From contig QAZA01000045.1 of NCBI GenBank assembly GCA_003054695.1, forward strand, positions 186,001 to 250,000: DNA of 64,000 nt, given 5' to 3'. Positions 47,348 to 55,984 of the stretch are shown here, piece by piece. The translations under genes were made by a program, and so were the position numbers. The notes below the pieces were generated by a model. It was not told the DNA's origin, ran no database searches, and worked only from the letters and a program-made list of their open reading frames with translations. Source of the DNA: Verrucomicrobia bacterium LW23 (GTDB taxonomy: Bacteria; Verrucomicrobiota; Verrucomicrobiia; Methylacidiphilales; UBA1321). The stretch's first letter is position 1. Each line of letters starts with the position of its first letter.

Positions 47348-47530
47348 TTAGTGCGGGGTGTGCTCGGCCACGGTCTTGTCGATGATGCGGTGCGCTTCGT
47401 CGGTCATCATCCAGGTTTCCTTTTCATCATCCCACTCCAGGGGAATCTGCACCTTGTAGCGATGCACCACGTTCGGGTGGGTGGCGTCGTCGTGTACAAT
47501 CACTTCAAAGTCGTCGGTCTTGGTCTTCAT
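47348..47530 (-). CDS. Small acidic protein, paralogue 1
   Basis: A 60-residue protein, MKTKTDDFEVIVHDDATHPN then VVHRYKVQIPLEWDDEKETW and MMTDEAHRIIDKTVAEHTPH. It aligns along its whole length with the protein at 47908, sharing TDxFEV, VQIPLEWD and TWM(L)xxEAHRII, which is strong support that both are real genes. No known domain is recognised. A beta-strand half followed by one helix is likely. The conserved Trp-Asp and the C-terminal helix could suit a small adaptor or an antitoxin, but nothing shows that. Confidence 0.75.
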   Translation of the reverse strand: MKTKTDDFEVIVHDDATHPNVVHRYKVQIPLEWDDEKETWMMTDEAHRIIDKTVAEHTPH

Positions 47531-47708
47531 AAGGCAGGATCGGGTTGAATCGTTCTTGCGGCGGCGGCAGTTTACATAGGAGTCCATCCGGTATGGCGGT
47601 TCTGTAAACCTAACCCGGGTGAGAGATGGCGCAACCAGTTTCTGGCGCCAACGTGGTAAAAACATGGATTACGACTTGCGCTGCCGCGTCGGGGGGCAGT
47701 TAAAAAAT

Positions 47709-47815
47709 CCCCGTTGGTCTGCTCTGTAGATTTCACGCAGTTCGTATTTTTTTGGATAATTTCCCTTATCTAAAGAGGGAAGGAACTGAAAAATCTACAG
47801 AGCGGACGAACGGGG
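47709..47815. repeat. Family F inverted repeat between the small paralogues
   Basis: CCCCGTTGGTCTGCTCTGTA then GATTT (47709-47733) pairs with AAATCTACAG AGCGGACGAACGGGG (47791-47815) at all but about one position. The loop holds further dyads (CAGTTC..GAACTG, TCCCTT..AGGGA). It fills much of the 377-bp gap 47531-47907. Confidence 0.85.
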
Positions 47816-47907
47816 AGGAGCAGGACGGGCGGCGTTGCTGGCGCGCTCTCCCTCTCGTCAAGGCATGGATGGCGTCTGGTTGGCAGGTGCGGCGGCCTGC
47901 TCAGCCG

Positions 47908-48117
47908 TTACGACTGGAGGGCGGCGGGCTCTTCGCTTCTTTTGGCGAAGTAGCGGGCGCGGGTGGCCTCGATGATGCGGTGGGCTTCTTCGCCCAGCAT
48001 CCAGGTTTGGCGCTCACTGTCCCATTCCAGGGGGATTTGGACCCGTACACGCTCGACGAGACCGTGGGTGATGGTTGAAGGGACGAGCACTTCGAATTCA
48101 TCAGTTTTACTTCTCAT
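47908..48117 (-). CDS. Small protein, paralogue 2
   Basis: A 69-residue homologue of the protein at 47348: MRSKTDEFEVLVPSTITHGL then VERVRVQIPLEWDSERQTWM and LGEEAHRIIEATRARYFAKR. It is longer at the C terminus. The pair lie in the same orientation, 378 bp apart, separated by a family F hairpin. A 22-bp perfect palindrome lies 80 bp upstream of the start. Function unknown. Confidence 0.75.
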   Translation of the reverse strand: MRSKTDEFEVLVPSTITHGLVERVRVQIPLEWDSERQTWMLGEEAHRIIEATRARYFAKRSEEPAALQS

Positions 48118-48196
48118 GTATGTCTCCTTGTATTTGTTCTTCTAATATACGGCCTCGTCGCACAGATGCAAGCATTAAATGGCAAGAATTTCATTC

Positions 48197-48218
48197 GTTT
48201 TCAGAAAGTTCTGAAAAC
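48197..48218. promoter_or_regulatory. 22-bp near-continuous palindrome, possible operator
   Basis: GTTTTCAGAA-AG-TTCTGAAAAC is a perfect dyad with a 2-bp centre, in the divergent region between the small protein (minus) and moxR (plus). Its form fits a homodimeric repressor site; no regulator gene is adjacent. Confidence 0.55.
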
Positions 48219-48238
48219 AGGAGAGTCTCACCATTCGA

Positions 48239-48325
48239 CTCCGTGTCCTCCGTGTTTTCCGTGGTTGATAACTCCCCCTTTTTGAACTGAAATTGAACCG
48301 CGGATTACACGGAGCACACGGCGAG
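48239..48325. repeat. Family E inverted repeat upstream of moxR
   Basis: CTCCGTGTC, CTCCGTGTT and TTCCGTGGT (48239-48265) are opposed by AACCGCGGATTACACGGAGC then ACACGGCGAG (48296-48325), an imperfect reverse complement. With the palindrome at 48197 this describes the 383-bp gap 48118-48500. Confidence 0.8.
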
Positions 48326-48500
48326 GATAAAATGGAGTGATCCTGGCGTTCGATTCGAATTCGAATGTCGGCAGCCTCAAGAGCAAAACGGTCCGTATCA
48401 CCCCATCTGACCGCCCCCTCATGCGACGCCGGACTTGCCGCGCAAGCCGTCACTCGCGTATTGTGTCCGCGCGGCCCTTCCCTTCCCGCCCCACTCCTCT

Positions 48501-49472
48501 ATGGAACAACCCTCGCTCGATTACCTTAAAGACGTCCTGACACGCACCCGGCGGGAGGTGGGCAAAGTCGTCATCGGCCAGGCCGCGGTGGTGGATGCGT
48601 GCCTGATCGCCATTTTTACCGGCCAGCACGCGCTGCTGGAGGGGGTGCCCGGGGTGGCCAAAACGCTGCTCGTCCGCACCCTGGCGCATGTGCTGGGCTG
48701 CGAGTTCTCGCGCATTCAGTTTACGCCCGACCTGATGCCCGCGGACATCACCGGCACCTCCGTCTTTAACCTGCAACGCAACGAGTTTACGCTGGTGCCC
48801 GGCCCCGTCTTCACCACTTTTTTGCTGGCGGACGAGATTAACCGCGCCCCGGCCAAAACGCAAAGCTCCCTGCTGCAGGCCATGCAGGAGCGCTCCGTCA
48901 CCATCGACCGCACCACCTACCCGCTGGACGCCGGCTTTACCGTGTTTGCCACGCAAAATCCGGTGGAGTACGAAGGCACGTACCCGCTGCCCGAGGCGCA
49001 GAAGGACCGCTTTATGCTCAAAATCGCCGTCGGCTACCCCGGCCGCGACGAGGAACTGCAGCTGGCCACCCGCATGCTCTCCCACGAGTCCTTGCCCGAG
49101 ACGATGCTGACCGGCGGCGCCGTGGAGGCCGTGCTGCAGCCCGAGGAGCTGGCCCGCCTGCGCACCGTACTGGACAAAGTAACCGTACGGCCCGAACTGC
49201 TCTCCTACCTGGTGGATCTGATCCGCGAAACGCGCCGCAGCGAAAGCATCCTTGTGGGCGCCGGCCCGCGCGCCACCCAGGCCCTGCTGCTGGCCGCCCG
49301 CGCCACCGCCGCCATGGAGGGCCGCGATTTCGTCGCGCCCGACGACATCAAAGACATGGCCCCGGGCGTGCTGGAGCACCGCCTGGTGCTGCGCCCCGAG
49401 TACGAGATTGAAGGGCTGACGCTGAAGGAAACAATCGCCAAGATTCTCGCCACCGTGCCCGTGCCAGTCTAG
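48501..49472 (+). CDS. MoxR-family AAA+ ATPase
   Basis: A 323-residue AAA+ ATPase. Walker A is GVPGVAKT (48-55), Walker B is LLADEIN (108-114), and TQNPVEYEGTYPLPEAQKDRF is the sensor and arginine-finger region specific to MoxR proteins; a lid domain follows. MoxR ATPases normally sit beside DUF58 and vWA genes and act as chaperones for metal insertion or complex assembly. None is adjacent here, though a vWA protein is encoded at 11 kb. ATG 48501 matches the family start. Confidence 0.95.
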   Translation: MEQPSLDYLKDVLTRTRREVGKVVIGQAAVVDACLIAIFTGQHALLEGVPGVAKTLLVRTLAHVLGCEFSRIQFTPDLMPADITGTSVFNLQRNEFTLVPGPVFTTFLLADEINRAPAKTQSSLLQAMQERSVTIDRTTYPLDAGFTVFATQNPVEYEGTYPLPEAQKDRFMLKIAVGYPGRDEELQLATRMLSHESLPETMLTGGAVEAVLQPEELARLRTVLDKVTVRPELLSYLVDLIRETRRSESILVGAGPRATQALLLAARATAAMEGRDFVAPDDIKDMAPGVLEHRLVLRPEYEIEGLTLKETIAKILATVPVPV

Positions 49473-49601
49473 CGCCGCAGGGAGACCGAAGACCGGAACA
49501 ACGCGGCGATGAGCGTGTGGCTGATTTCAGGATAAATCACAGTAGCAAAAATTGCCGCATTTGGTATACGATGCTTCACAGATCCCCAATCCGAGGTCAC
49601 A

Positions 49602-50789
49602 ATGCGTCGCCCTTTCCATCCCGACTTCCGTGCAGCAAGCTTCTGCGCCGCCGCCCGCGCCGCAGGCTGCGCCCTCGCGCTCAGCTTCCTGGCCACCGCC
49701 GCGCCCGCCCAGGAGGCGCCGAATCCTGCCGCGCCTGCGCCTGCGCCAGCCCCCGCTCCGGGGTCGCCCGCCACCGACACAGCCCCAGCCGCGACGCAGC
49801 CGCCCGCAGCACCCAAGCCGCAGAACGCCGAGGTGAAGCGGGCGAGCGACCAGTTTGTGCGCCACGCCACCGATCCCATCCTGGTAGTGACGCCCGACAA
49901 CAGAGACATGGTCAACCGCTACATGATCATGACGTCAATGCAGGGCCTGCGCGGATCTGACCCCGCGGAGCTGCCGCCGGGAGAGGAAACGCGACAGTTC
50001 AAGCTCGCCACCGAGCCCCGCGTCCCCATCTCGCTAGACGAAATACTCACCAAATCCATCGGCTCCGCCATCACCATCGACGCCGTCAGCTTCGTGGAGC
50101 TGGAGCATGAGAAAGACAAGGACCTGCGCCTGCTCTTCTTTGCGGCACAGCCGAGCGCGGCGTCCCTAAAGATGGTCGAGAGTTATATTGTGGAGGCCCG
50201 CGAAAAGCTGCTGGCCAGCCGGTCCCCCGGAATGCGCGAACAGCTGGAGCACACGATTGGCGAGGGCTACTCCCACTACATCCGCTGGACGGACCGCAAC
50301 GGAGACACACGCACCGGCCGCATTCGCCTGATTAAAGGTACCGTGCTTCTCCTGCTCTCCGACTACCCACCGCAGCTTACCATGGGCGGCCAAAGCCTCT
50401 ACGATCGGCCCCCCACACCCACGACCCCGCCGACACCGACCCAGCCCTCGCAGCCAGGCACTCCCGGCTACCGCGGTCCCTCCTCCCCCTCCAGCCCGGG
50501 CACACCGTCCGGCCCCGGCAATCCCGGCACCACCCGGCGGGTTGTTACCCCCGGCTCCAGCAGTTACGTCATGGAGGCCCCCGCCTCCGGTGAGCCCCTG
50601 CCTCAAGGCTACGACACCCTGAAGCAATACATTCAGGACCTGCGAACCGCGGAGGGAAAGGAGGCAGAGAAAGTGCGCACAAATAGCGAAGAAATCCGCA
50701 AGGTAAGCCAGGAGAAACGACTTGTCGCAGAGCAACTACGCTTCGCAGTAGCCATCCTCTACCGCCGCTTTAAGGATATGATACCGTAA
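49602..50789 (+). CDS. Secreted Pro-rich protein of unknown function
   Basis: A 395-residue protein. A signal peptide (about 1-36, FLATAAPAQ) is followed by a Pro/Ala-rich linker (APAPAPAPAPGSP). A folded middle part (about 75-240) has ASDQFVRHATDPILVVTP, VPISLDEILTKSIGSAITID and HYIRWTDRNGDTRTGRIRL. Then comes a second Pro/Gly/Ser linker and a helical end (EAEKVRTNSEEIRKVSQEKRLVAEQLRF). No known domain is recognised. The codon pattern and lengths argue that it is real. It may be anchored through its helical tail. Confidence 0.78.
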   Translation: MRRPFHPDFRAASFCAAARAAGCALALSFLATAAPAQEAPNPAAPAPAPAPAPGSPATDTAPAATQPPAAPKPQNAEVKRASDQFVRHATDPILVVTPDNRDMVNRYMIMTSMQGLRGSDPAELPPGEETRQFKLATEPRVPISLDEILTKSIGSAITIDAVSFVELEHEKDKDLRLLFFAAQPSAASLKMVESYIVEAREKLLASRSPGMREQLEHTIGEGYSHYIRWTDRNGDTRTGRIRLIKGTVLLLLSDYPPQLTMGGQSLYDRPPTPTTPPTPTQPSQPGTPGYRGPSSPSSPGTPSGPGNPGTTRRVVTPGSSSYVMEAPASGEPLPQGYDTLKQYIQDLRTAEGKEAEKVRTNSEEIRKVSQEKRLVAEQLRFAVAILYRRFKDMIP

Positions 50790-50906
50790 CCCGCCGCACC
50801 CAAAGGCCGGGCCCAGAAGCCGGGCCAGGCAACGTGAGTCCGCAGCCATAAGCCACAGGCCCTATGCCGGGTGAAAGACGACGCCCGCCAGGCGCGATTA
50901 CATCGC

Positions 50907-51161
50907 ATGCAACGCCTCCCCTGCTCCTGCATTCTCGCCATCCTCATCAGCGCATCTGCCTCCCACGCGGCACCGCCGCCGGAGCAGCCCGCCCGCACCA
51001 CCCCGCGCCCCGTCCGCGTCGAGACCACAAAGTTCTCCGCCCCCGCCTCCAGCCTGCAAAAAGCACTCGACGACAATGCCATCCAACGCAGGCGAGACAA
51101 CGGAACCAGCATCCGCATCAGCGGCTACCTGGAAGCAAGCGCAGTAGCCCGTCCCCGCTAA
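50907..51161 (+). CDS. Small secreted protein, 84 residues
   Basis: ATG 50907 starts MQRLPCSCILAILISASASH, a signal peptide of normal form, then APPPEQPARTTPRPVR and a short charged mature part that includes LQKALDDNAIQRRRDNG. No family recognised. It lies 117 bp after the previous gene on the same strand. Several other frames are open here, so this is a modest call supported mainly by the signal peptide. Confidence 0.5.
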   Translation: MQRLPCSCILAILISASASHAAPPPEQPARTTPRPVRVETTKFSAPASSLQKALDDNAIQRRRDNGTSIRISGYLEASAVARPR

Positions 51162-51231
51162 ACAGAGCGACCTAGCGCATTGGCAAAGATCTATATTGGG
51201 ATTAGACGTGCATGGACGGGGAATGTCCGAG

Positions 51232-51455
51232 AACCTCGAAGAGGTTCAATAACCTAGCCCAGGGTTCCCCGAGCGAAGCGAGAGAACCCTGGGTAAGCGG
51301 CAGTTTCAGATCAACCCCAACGCGGGTTGTATCCATCTGCGTAGCAAAGGGATGCGACCCGCGTTGGGGTCGTTCGATTTCGCGCCTTTACCCAGGGTTC
51401 TCTCGCTTCGCTCGGGGAACCCTGGGCTAGGTTATACAACCTCGTTGAGGTTGTC
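51232..51455. repeat. Family G: nested palindrome of about 220 bp
   Basis: Arms AACCTAGCCCAGGGTTCCCC.. (51251-51296) and ..CTGGGCTAGGTTA (51389-51434) are close reverse complements and each contains its own inner repeat (CCCAGGGTT / AACCCTGGG and GAGCGAAGCGAG). A second pair, CAACCCCAACGCGGGTTG and ACCCGCGTTGGGGT, lies inside. Small palindromes GAACCTCGAAGAGGTTC and ACAACCTCGTTGAGGTTGT cap the ends. No coding potential is evident in it. Confidence 0.85.
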
Positions 51456-51545
51456 AGAGCCTTGCGAACAGCTTTTCTTGAACCGCCATAATCCTAAAAT
51501 AGATCCTTGCCGCAGCACTCGAGGCTGTCGACATTTCCGCTGCAT

Positions 51546-51644
51546 CCCCTTGGCGAAACTTTCCGTCCTTGGCGATACTATCTGCCTTGGATCTACGGAC
51601 CTTCAGATAACATCGCCAAGGGCGGAAAGTTTCGCCAAGAGGGG
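51546..51644. repeat. Family C2 inverted repeat
   Basis: CCCCTTGGCGAAACTTTCCG then TCCTTGGCGATACTATCTG (51546-51584) pairs with CAGATAACATCGCCAAGGGC then GGAAAGTTTCGCCAAGAGGGG (51604-51644). The right arm ends 5 bp before the stop codon of the following minus-strand gene. With family G it makes up the 488-bp gap 51162-51649. Confidence 0.88.
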
Positions 51645-51649
51645 TTGCT

Positions 51650-54600
51650 TCAGGTTGTCGACTCTTTGCCGCCTGGTTGGCCTTCACCGGGGGATTTGGA
51701 GGGGGTGCTGCCTTTGCGCCATTCGCGTTGCTTCTGCAAGTCTTCGAAGCGGGCGCGGGCGGCCAGCTTTTGTTGTTCGTCGTCGTAGTCGTCGCGCCGC
51801 ACTTTGGCTTCGGCTTCGCGCAGGGCGGCTTCGGCCTGGTGCAGGGCGCGGGCGGCGGTAACGGCGCTGTTGGCCAGCTGGCCCAGGGAGAGAAGGCTGT
51901 GCGCATTCGCCAGATCGTGCGAACCACTTGTGGTGGAGACGCTTGCGCTGCCCGGGGCGGTGGGAATCCTTACGCCGCGCGGGCCGACGTACGTGACGGC
52001 GCGCAGCACCGCTTTGCCGGCCGACTCCACTGCCACCAGCACGTGCGACGCCGTCTCCGTGTTGCCTCGCAGTACGGCCATGTGGCGCGCGGTCTCGATG
52101 CTCACCGCATTCAGCTCTTCGACGATTGCGGCCCAGTCGGCGTGGTCGTCGCGCGAGGACTGGCGCGCCGCGTTAAAGCGACGTTGCGCCGCCTCAATGC
52201 CCGCGATCGCAGCGCGCGCCTCGTCGGGATAGGTGGCCTGCTCTACCTTAAAGGCGCTGGCCGTATCGCGCGCCGGCACCAGGTGGGCCTCGGCGGAGCG
52301 CAGCGCCTGCAGCATCTCGTCGTGAGTCTCCTGGTCGGCCAGAAGGCGCGCCTCCAGCACGGTGGCCTGCACCTCCAGCTCCGCAATGGTTTTGGCGATG
52401 GCCGTGGGGTTGCGAGGCAGCGCCGCCGCCTCCTCCGCTACGCGGCCCAGCGCGGCGCGAATCTCCTCGCCCAGCGTCCGCGTGGCCGGCGTGGCGATGC
52501 GCTGGCCCAAGCCGCTCTCCAGCGCCGCAAACCGTTGCTGCAGAAGCGATAGCGACTCCGCGTTGCGCCCGTCCGCCGCGCGCAATTCTCCGGCGGTTGT
52601 GGTGATCTCGCTCAGGCGAACGCGCCCGGCCTGGATGGCGGTGGCCGCCTGGTCCAGCTGCGCGGACGCCTTGAAGGGCGCGGCTTTGGCCAGGTTGGCT
52701 TCCGCGGCGGCGAGCAGCTCGGCGGTGCGGCGCATGGCGGCCTCAAACTCGCCGATGTTATCCGTGATGGTGGCGTTGGCGTCGTCGGGGGCCTCCGGCA
52801 GCACCAGGGCGCCGGGGTGAAAATTCTTCTGCAAGTAGTCCAGGATGGCCGTGGCGCGAGGGGCTTCGGCCAGCAGCAGCCTGGCCTCGCCGCGCAGCGC
52901 GGCCTTGCGCTCCATAAATGTCGCGGCCGCCTCGGTGCTTTGCGTAATGCTGTCGTCAAAGGATGCGAGCGCTTCGTCGCCGATCTCCACGGCGTGAAGG
53001 GCGGCCGGCGTATCGCCGTTCATCAGCGCGCCGCGGGCAATATCCAGCTGCGCCTCGGCCACGCGCAGAAAGCGTTCGGCCTCGCGGCCCGGCTCCTTGA
53101 GTGTCGCCTCGGCGTCGGGCGCGGTGCGGCCTTTGCTCTCCGCCAGTGCGGCGCCGATTTTCTCCGCCAGAGCCGTGCGGGCCTGGGGCAGTGAAGCGGC
53201 GCGCTGCTCGCGGTCGCCATGCAGCTTGTTGAGGGCGGCGAGGGACGCCACGGCGCCATCCGCACGGGCGAGCAGATCCGCGCCGGTCTCCTCCACCGTC
53301 TTCAGGTCGTCGGCGATATCGCGTGTAACCGCTTCCTGCGCAAGCTGTTCAATGCGTGCGTCTAGATCGGAGAGGCCAGTGCGCACCCAGCTGTCGCGAA
53401 TCTTGTGTTGCTTCAGAAACTCCGCAATCTTGAGCAGGCGCGGCGCTTTTTTCTCGCGCAGGTCCTCGGTAATCTCCACCAGGCGGCGCGCCTGCGCCGC
53501 CATGCGCGAGGCGTCGGGCACCATTTCCTCCATGGCGGTTATCGGGTCGCGCACCGCTTTCTCCTCGGCGGCCAGGCACGCGGCGCGGGCGGCGGGGATC
53601 AGCGTGTCAAACACATGGGCGGCGCGAAGCACCGGCACCGGGGCCTCCGGGCGGGCGGCGGCCACCGCGTCCAGCTCGGTGCGGATGCGCGCGATCTCCA
53701 CGGCGGGGGCCTGCAGGCTTTGGGAGAGGGCCATGAGCCGCGCATCGGTTTTGGCCGCGCGCTCGTCCAGCTGCTCCGTAAAGTGTTGCCAGGCAAAGGT
53801 ATGCGGATGCTGATCCCTCGCGTTGCCGAGCAGGTGGCCGGAGATGAGCGCACTGTGATCGCCACCGGGCGCGCGCGTGCTTGCTTTCTCCTTGCGCGTC
53901 AACAACTTGGGCGGCGCGTCCGGACGCACCGTTACGTCGTTGTGCAACAGGCCTTCGGCCTCCCAGTGCGGGGCGGAGGAAAACATGGCAAGCGCGCCCG
54001 TAACGCTGTCGCCGCCCAGCAGCGCCTTCGCTCGGGCCACTTGCTGCGCGGCGGCGCTGGCGTCCAGGTAAATGCCGTCGACTTCTCGCAGAATATCGCG
54101 CGCTTCGTCCAGTGTTTTGCCTTGAAAGCGCATCTCGGTATCGGCATCGGCGCCGATTGTAAAGCGCGCGCTGTCAACAAGATCCAGCGCCCGGGCCGGC
54201 ACGTGGGTCAGCTCCGTTTCGCGCTGGCGCAGCAACTGCTGGGCGCGCTGCTGAATGGGCTGGTTAGCGCTTATCAACACAAACGCTACGGCACCCAGCG
54301 CGGCAAACAGCACGACAATGCCTCCGATGACGAGATACGCGCCGGGCAGCGCAGGCCTGGCCCCTGCGATGGTGAGGGCCGTTTGCGTTTCGTCCAGCTT
54401 CTTCTTGGTCAGCGTCAACGCGTTGCGGTAGGAGCGGTCGCCACGATCATAGGCCTCCTGGGCCTGCTTCAGGCTTTCCTCGGTTTCGCGCAGCTTCTCG
54501 GCCGCGGCGGGCACGCGTTTGATGTCCTCGGCCTTGCTTTGGGCAAAGTTCTTCACCTCCAGCGTCGTTTCGTCCATCAGACGCACGTCCCTGTCGTAAT

Positions 54601-55531
54601 TTTCGATGTCCACGAGCGCGTCGACAATGCGGGAGGCAAGCATGCTGGCGTTGCGGCCTGTCTCGTACGGCGCCTCGTCCAGCCTGGCCTCCAGTGCCTT
54701 AAAGGAGTTGCGGAACGTCTCGATGGGCGGGCGCAGGATATCGCCGCCGCGCAGGCGGGGGTTTTGCTGGATCATCGTCTGCACCTTGTGATCCAGCTCC
54801 TCCAGGGACCACTCCGCGTGGTTGAGGTGAATGGTGGCGTCGTCGCGCAGCTTTTGCCACGTGGCCTGCTCGGCCCTGCCCTTCACTTCCACCGCCTCGT
54901 TGATGGCGCCGATGGTGTTGCGCACGGCGTCCTGGTAGCGAGCGCCGTCGGCCAGGGCGTTCAGCGCGGGGGCGTCGAGGTTGCCGGTCCAGGCGTTCTC
55001 GCCCACGCCGGCGGCCCGCTGCGCTTCGTTATCGTAGTACACGACATCGCTTTTGCCCTCCGCATTGCGCTGCAAAAAGAACAGGATGGCGCCGTTGCTT
55101 TTGCGCATGCGGGTGTCCTCCAACTGCGCAAAATTGGCGTTGCCACGCAGCCCGTAGCCCAGGGCGGCGTTGGCGGCGTCGCGGCCCCTGAGCTCACGGC
55201 CGGAGGCGTCGGTATAGACTTCGCTGTCGACATTGTCGGCGATCACAACCGTCCAGTTTGGCGCTTTGTCGCGCAGGAACGTGGCTATTTCGCGCAGGCG
55301 GGCCGGGTTGATGTTGACGCGGCCCTTGATGTATAACTGCCTGTCGTTACGCCACTTGGTGGGCATCTCGCTGACTTTCTCCACCATAACCGGCGCCTGT
55401 GCAAAGGCAGTGCAGGGGGGCATCAGGATGAGGGCACCCAGCGCCCACAACATCGCCAGGCAGGCGCGCGCCGCCACCGCCACAGTGGCCGGGACTGCGG
55501 TTAAAGAGAAGGCGGGGGAAGCGGTGAGCAT
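51650..55531 (-). CDS. Giant TPM-domain, single-TM, coiled-coil envelope protein
   Basis: A 1293-residue protein. ATG 55531 (MLTASPAFSL) begins a signal sequence ending near residue 46 (TAFAQAP). Residues about 60-215 resemble the TPM domain of YgcG-like proteins (YIKGRVNINPARLREIATFL, WTVVIADNVDSEVY, NGAILFFLQRNAEG). Residues 225-395 are helical, a membrane helix follows (about 397-421, PGAYLVIGGIVVLFAALGAV), and the remaining 870 residues are Ala/Glu/Arg-rich and almost wholly helical. The C terminus is Gly/Lys-rich. TPM domains are proposed to act in envelope repair. The layout suggests a long cytosolic helical bundle tied to a periplasmic sensor or enzyme. Confidence 0.87.
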   Translation of the reverse strand: MLTASPAFSLTAVPATVAVAARACLAMLWALGALILMPPCTAFAQAPVMVEKVSEMPTKWRNDRQLYIKGRVNINPARLREIATFLRDKAPNWTVVIADNVDSEVYTDASGRELRGRDAANAALGYGLRGNANFAQLEDTRMRKSNGAILFFLQRNAEGKSDVVYYDNEAQRAAGVGENAWTGNLDAPALNALADGARYQDAVRNTIGAINEAVEVKGRAEQATWQKLRDDATIHLNHAEWSLEELDHKVQTMIQQNPRLRGGDILRPPIETFRNSFKALEARLDEAPYETGRNASMLASRIVDALVDIENYDRDVRLMDETTLEVKNFAQSKAEDIKRVPAAAEKLRETEESLKQAQEAYDRGDRSYRNALTLTKKKLDETQTALTIAGARPALPGAYLVIGGIVVLFAALGAVAFVLISANQPIQQRAQQLLRQRETELTHVPARALDLVDSARFTIGADADTEMRFQGKTLDEARDILREVDGIYLDASAAAQQVARAKALLGGDSVTGALAMFSSAPHWEAEGLLHNDVTVRPDAPPKLLTRKEKASTRAPGGDHSALISGHLLGNARDQHPHTFAWQHFTEQLDERAAKTDARLMALSQSLQAPAVEIARIRTELDAVAAARPEAPVPVLRAAHVFDTLIPAARAACLAAEEKAVRDPITAMEEMVPDASRMAAQARRLVEITEDLREKKAPRLLKIAEFLKQHKIRDSWVRTGLSDLDARIEQLAQEAVTRDIADDLKTVEETGADLLARADGAVASLAALNKLHGDREQRAASLPQARTALAEKIGAALAESKGRTAPDAEATLKEPGREAERFLRVAEAQLDIARGALMNGDTPAALHAVEIGDEALASFDDSITQSTEAAATFMERKAALRGEARLLLAEAPRATAILDYLQKNFHPGALVLPEAPDDANATITDNIGEFEAAMRRTAELLAAAEANLAKAAPFKASAQLDQAATAIQAGRVRLSEITTTAGELRAADGRNAESLSLLQQRFAALESGLGQRIATPATRTLGEEIRAALGRVAEEAAALPRNPTAIAKTIAELEVQATVLEARLLADQETHDEMLQALRSAEAHLVPARDTASAFKVEQATYPDEARAAIAGIEAAQRRFNAARQSSRDDHADWAAIVEELNAVSIETARHMAVLRGNTETASHVLVAVESAGKAVLRAVTYVGPRGVRIPTAPGSASVSTTSGSHDLANAHSLLSLGQLANSAVTAARALHQAEAALREAEAKVRRDDYDDEQQKLAARARFEDLQKQREWRKGSTPSKSPGEGQPGGKESTT

Positions 55532-55686
55532 GGAAGCGTGGTGATTTTGAAGAAAAGTGGGGCGTTTCGCAAGCCAGGCGTGCCTTCGAGAAGTGGCCCG
55601 GGGAGCCGAACGTCTGTGCTCTACCCTGAGGCGAGCGGAGGGGGCGCGCGATGCGGATTGCGACGCGCAATGCCTATACGACGAGT

Positions 55687-55840
55687 TTTTACGTAAAAGA
55701 CAAGCGTTTTGATCAAAAGTTGGCAAATACGTTGTCTTTTTGCGGATTGCGAGTTCTGTTCCTGTGGTGGGCAGGATTCGCCTTCCGAGGGAAACGCGGG
55801 GCAAACGGCTCTGAATCAGTAATTTACGTGTTTAGCGTAA
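55687..55840. promoter_or_regulatory. AT-rich cluster of short palindromes in a divergent promoter region
   Basis: TTTTACGTAAAA (55687-55698) and TTTTGATCAAAA (55707-55718) are perfect 12-bp dyads, and TTTACGTGTTTAGCGTAAA (about 55821-55839) is a spaced dyad. They lie in the 453-bp gap between the 1293-residue protein (minus) and the next gene (plus), against a GC-rich background. Promoters are expected here. Confidence 0.5.
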
Positions 55841-55963
55841 AAAATATTGGCCGGATGGCGAGATCGTTCTGGACACCAACCGTAAAGCATTGCATACTGC
55901 GCACCATATCACCTTGCGTAATCGGCGGCTCTGGCCCAGAAGCCAGAGTGGAGCGAACCCCGA

Positions 55964-55979
55964 GCGTGTGAAAACACGC
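55964..55979. other. GAAA-capped hairpin in the 5' region of the low-complexity gene
   Basis: GCGTGT-GAAA-ACACGC is a perfect 6-bp stem with a GNRA loop, followed by another hairpin (CTCGGA..TCCGAG) that overlaps the annotated TTG start, hinting that translation begins further downstream. Confidence 0.5.
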
Positions 55980-55984
55980 CGGCG

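Noticed and set aside
51232-51644. Repeated blocks that could be mistaken for a CRISPR array
   Set aside because: They are inverted repeats, not direct repeats with unique spacers, and no cas gene is present.
55651-55971. 106-codon plus-strand frame in the divergent promoter region
   Set aside because: No start signal, no recognisable domain, and it runs through AT-rich palindromes; more likely regulatory DNA.
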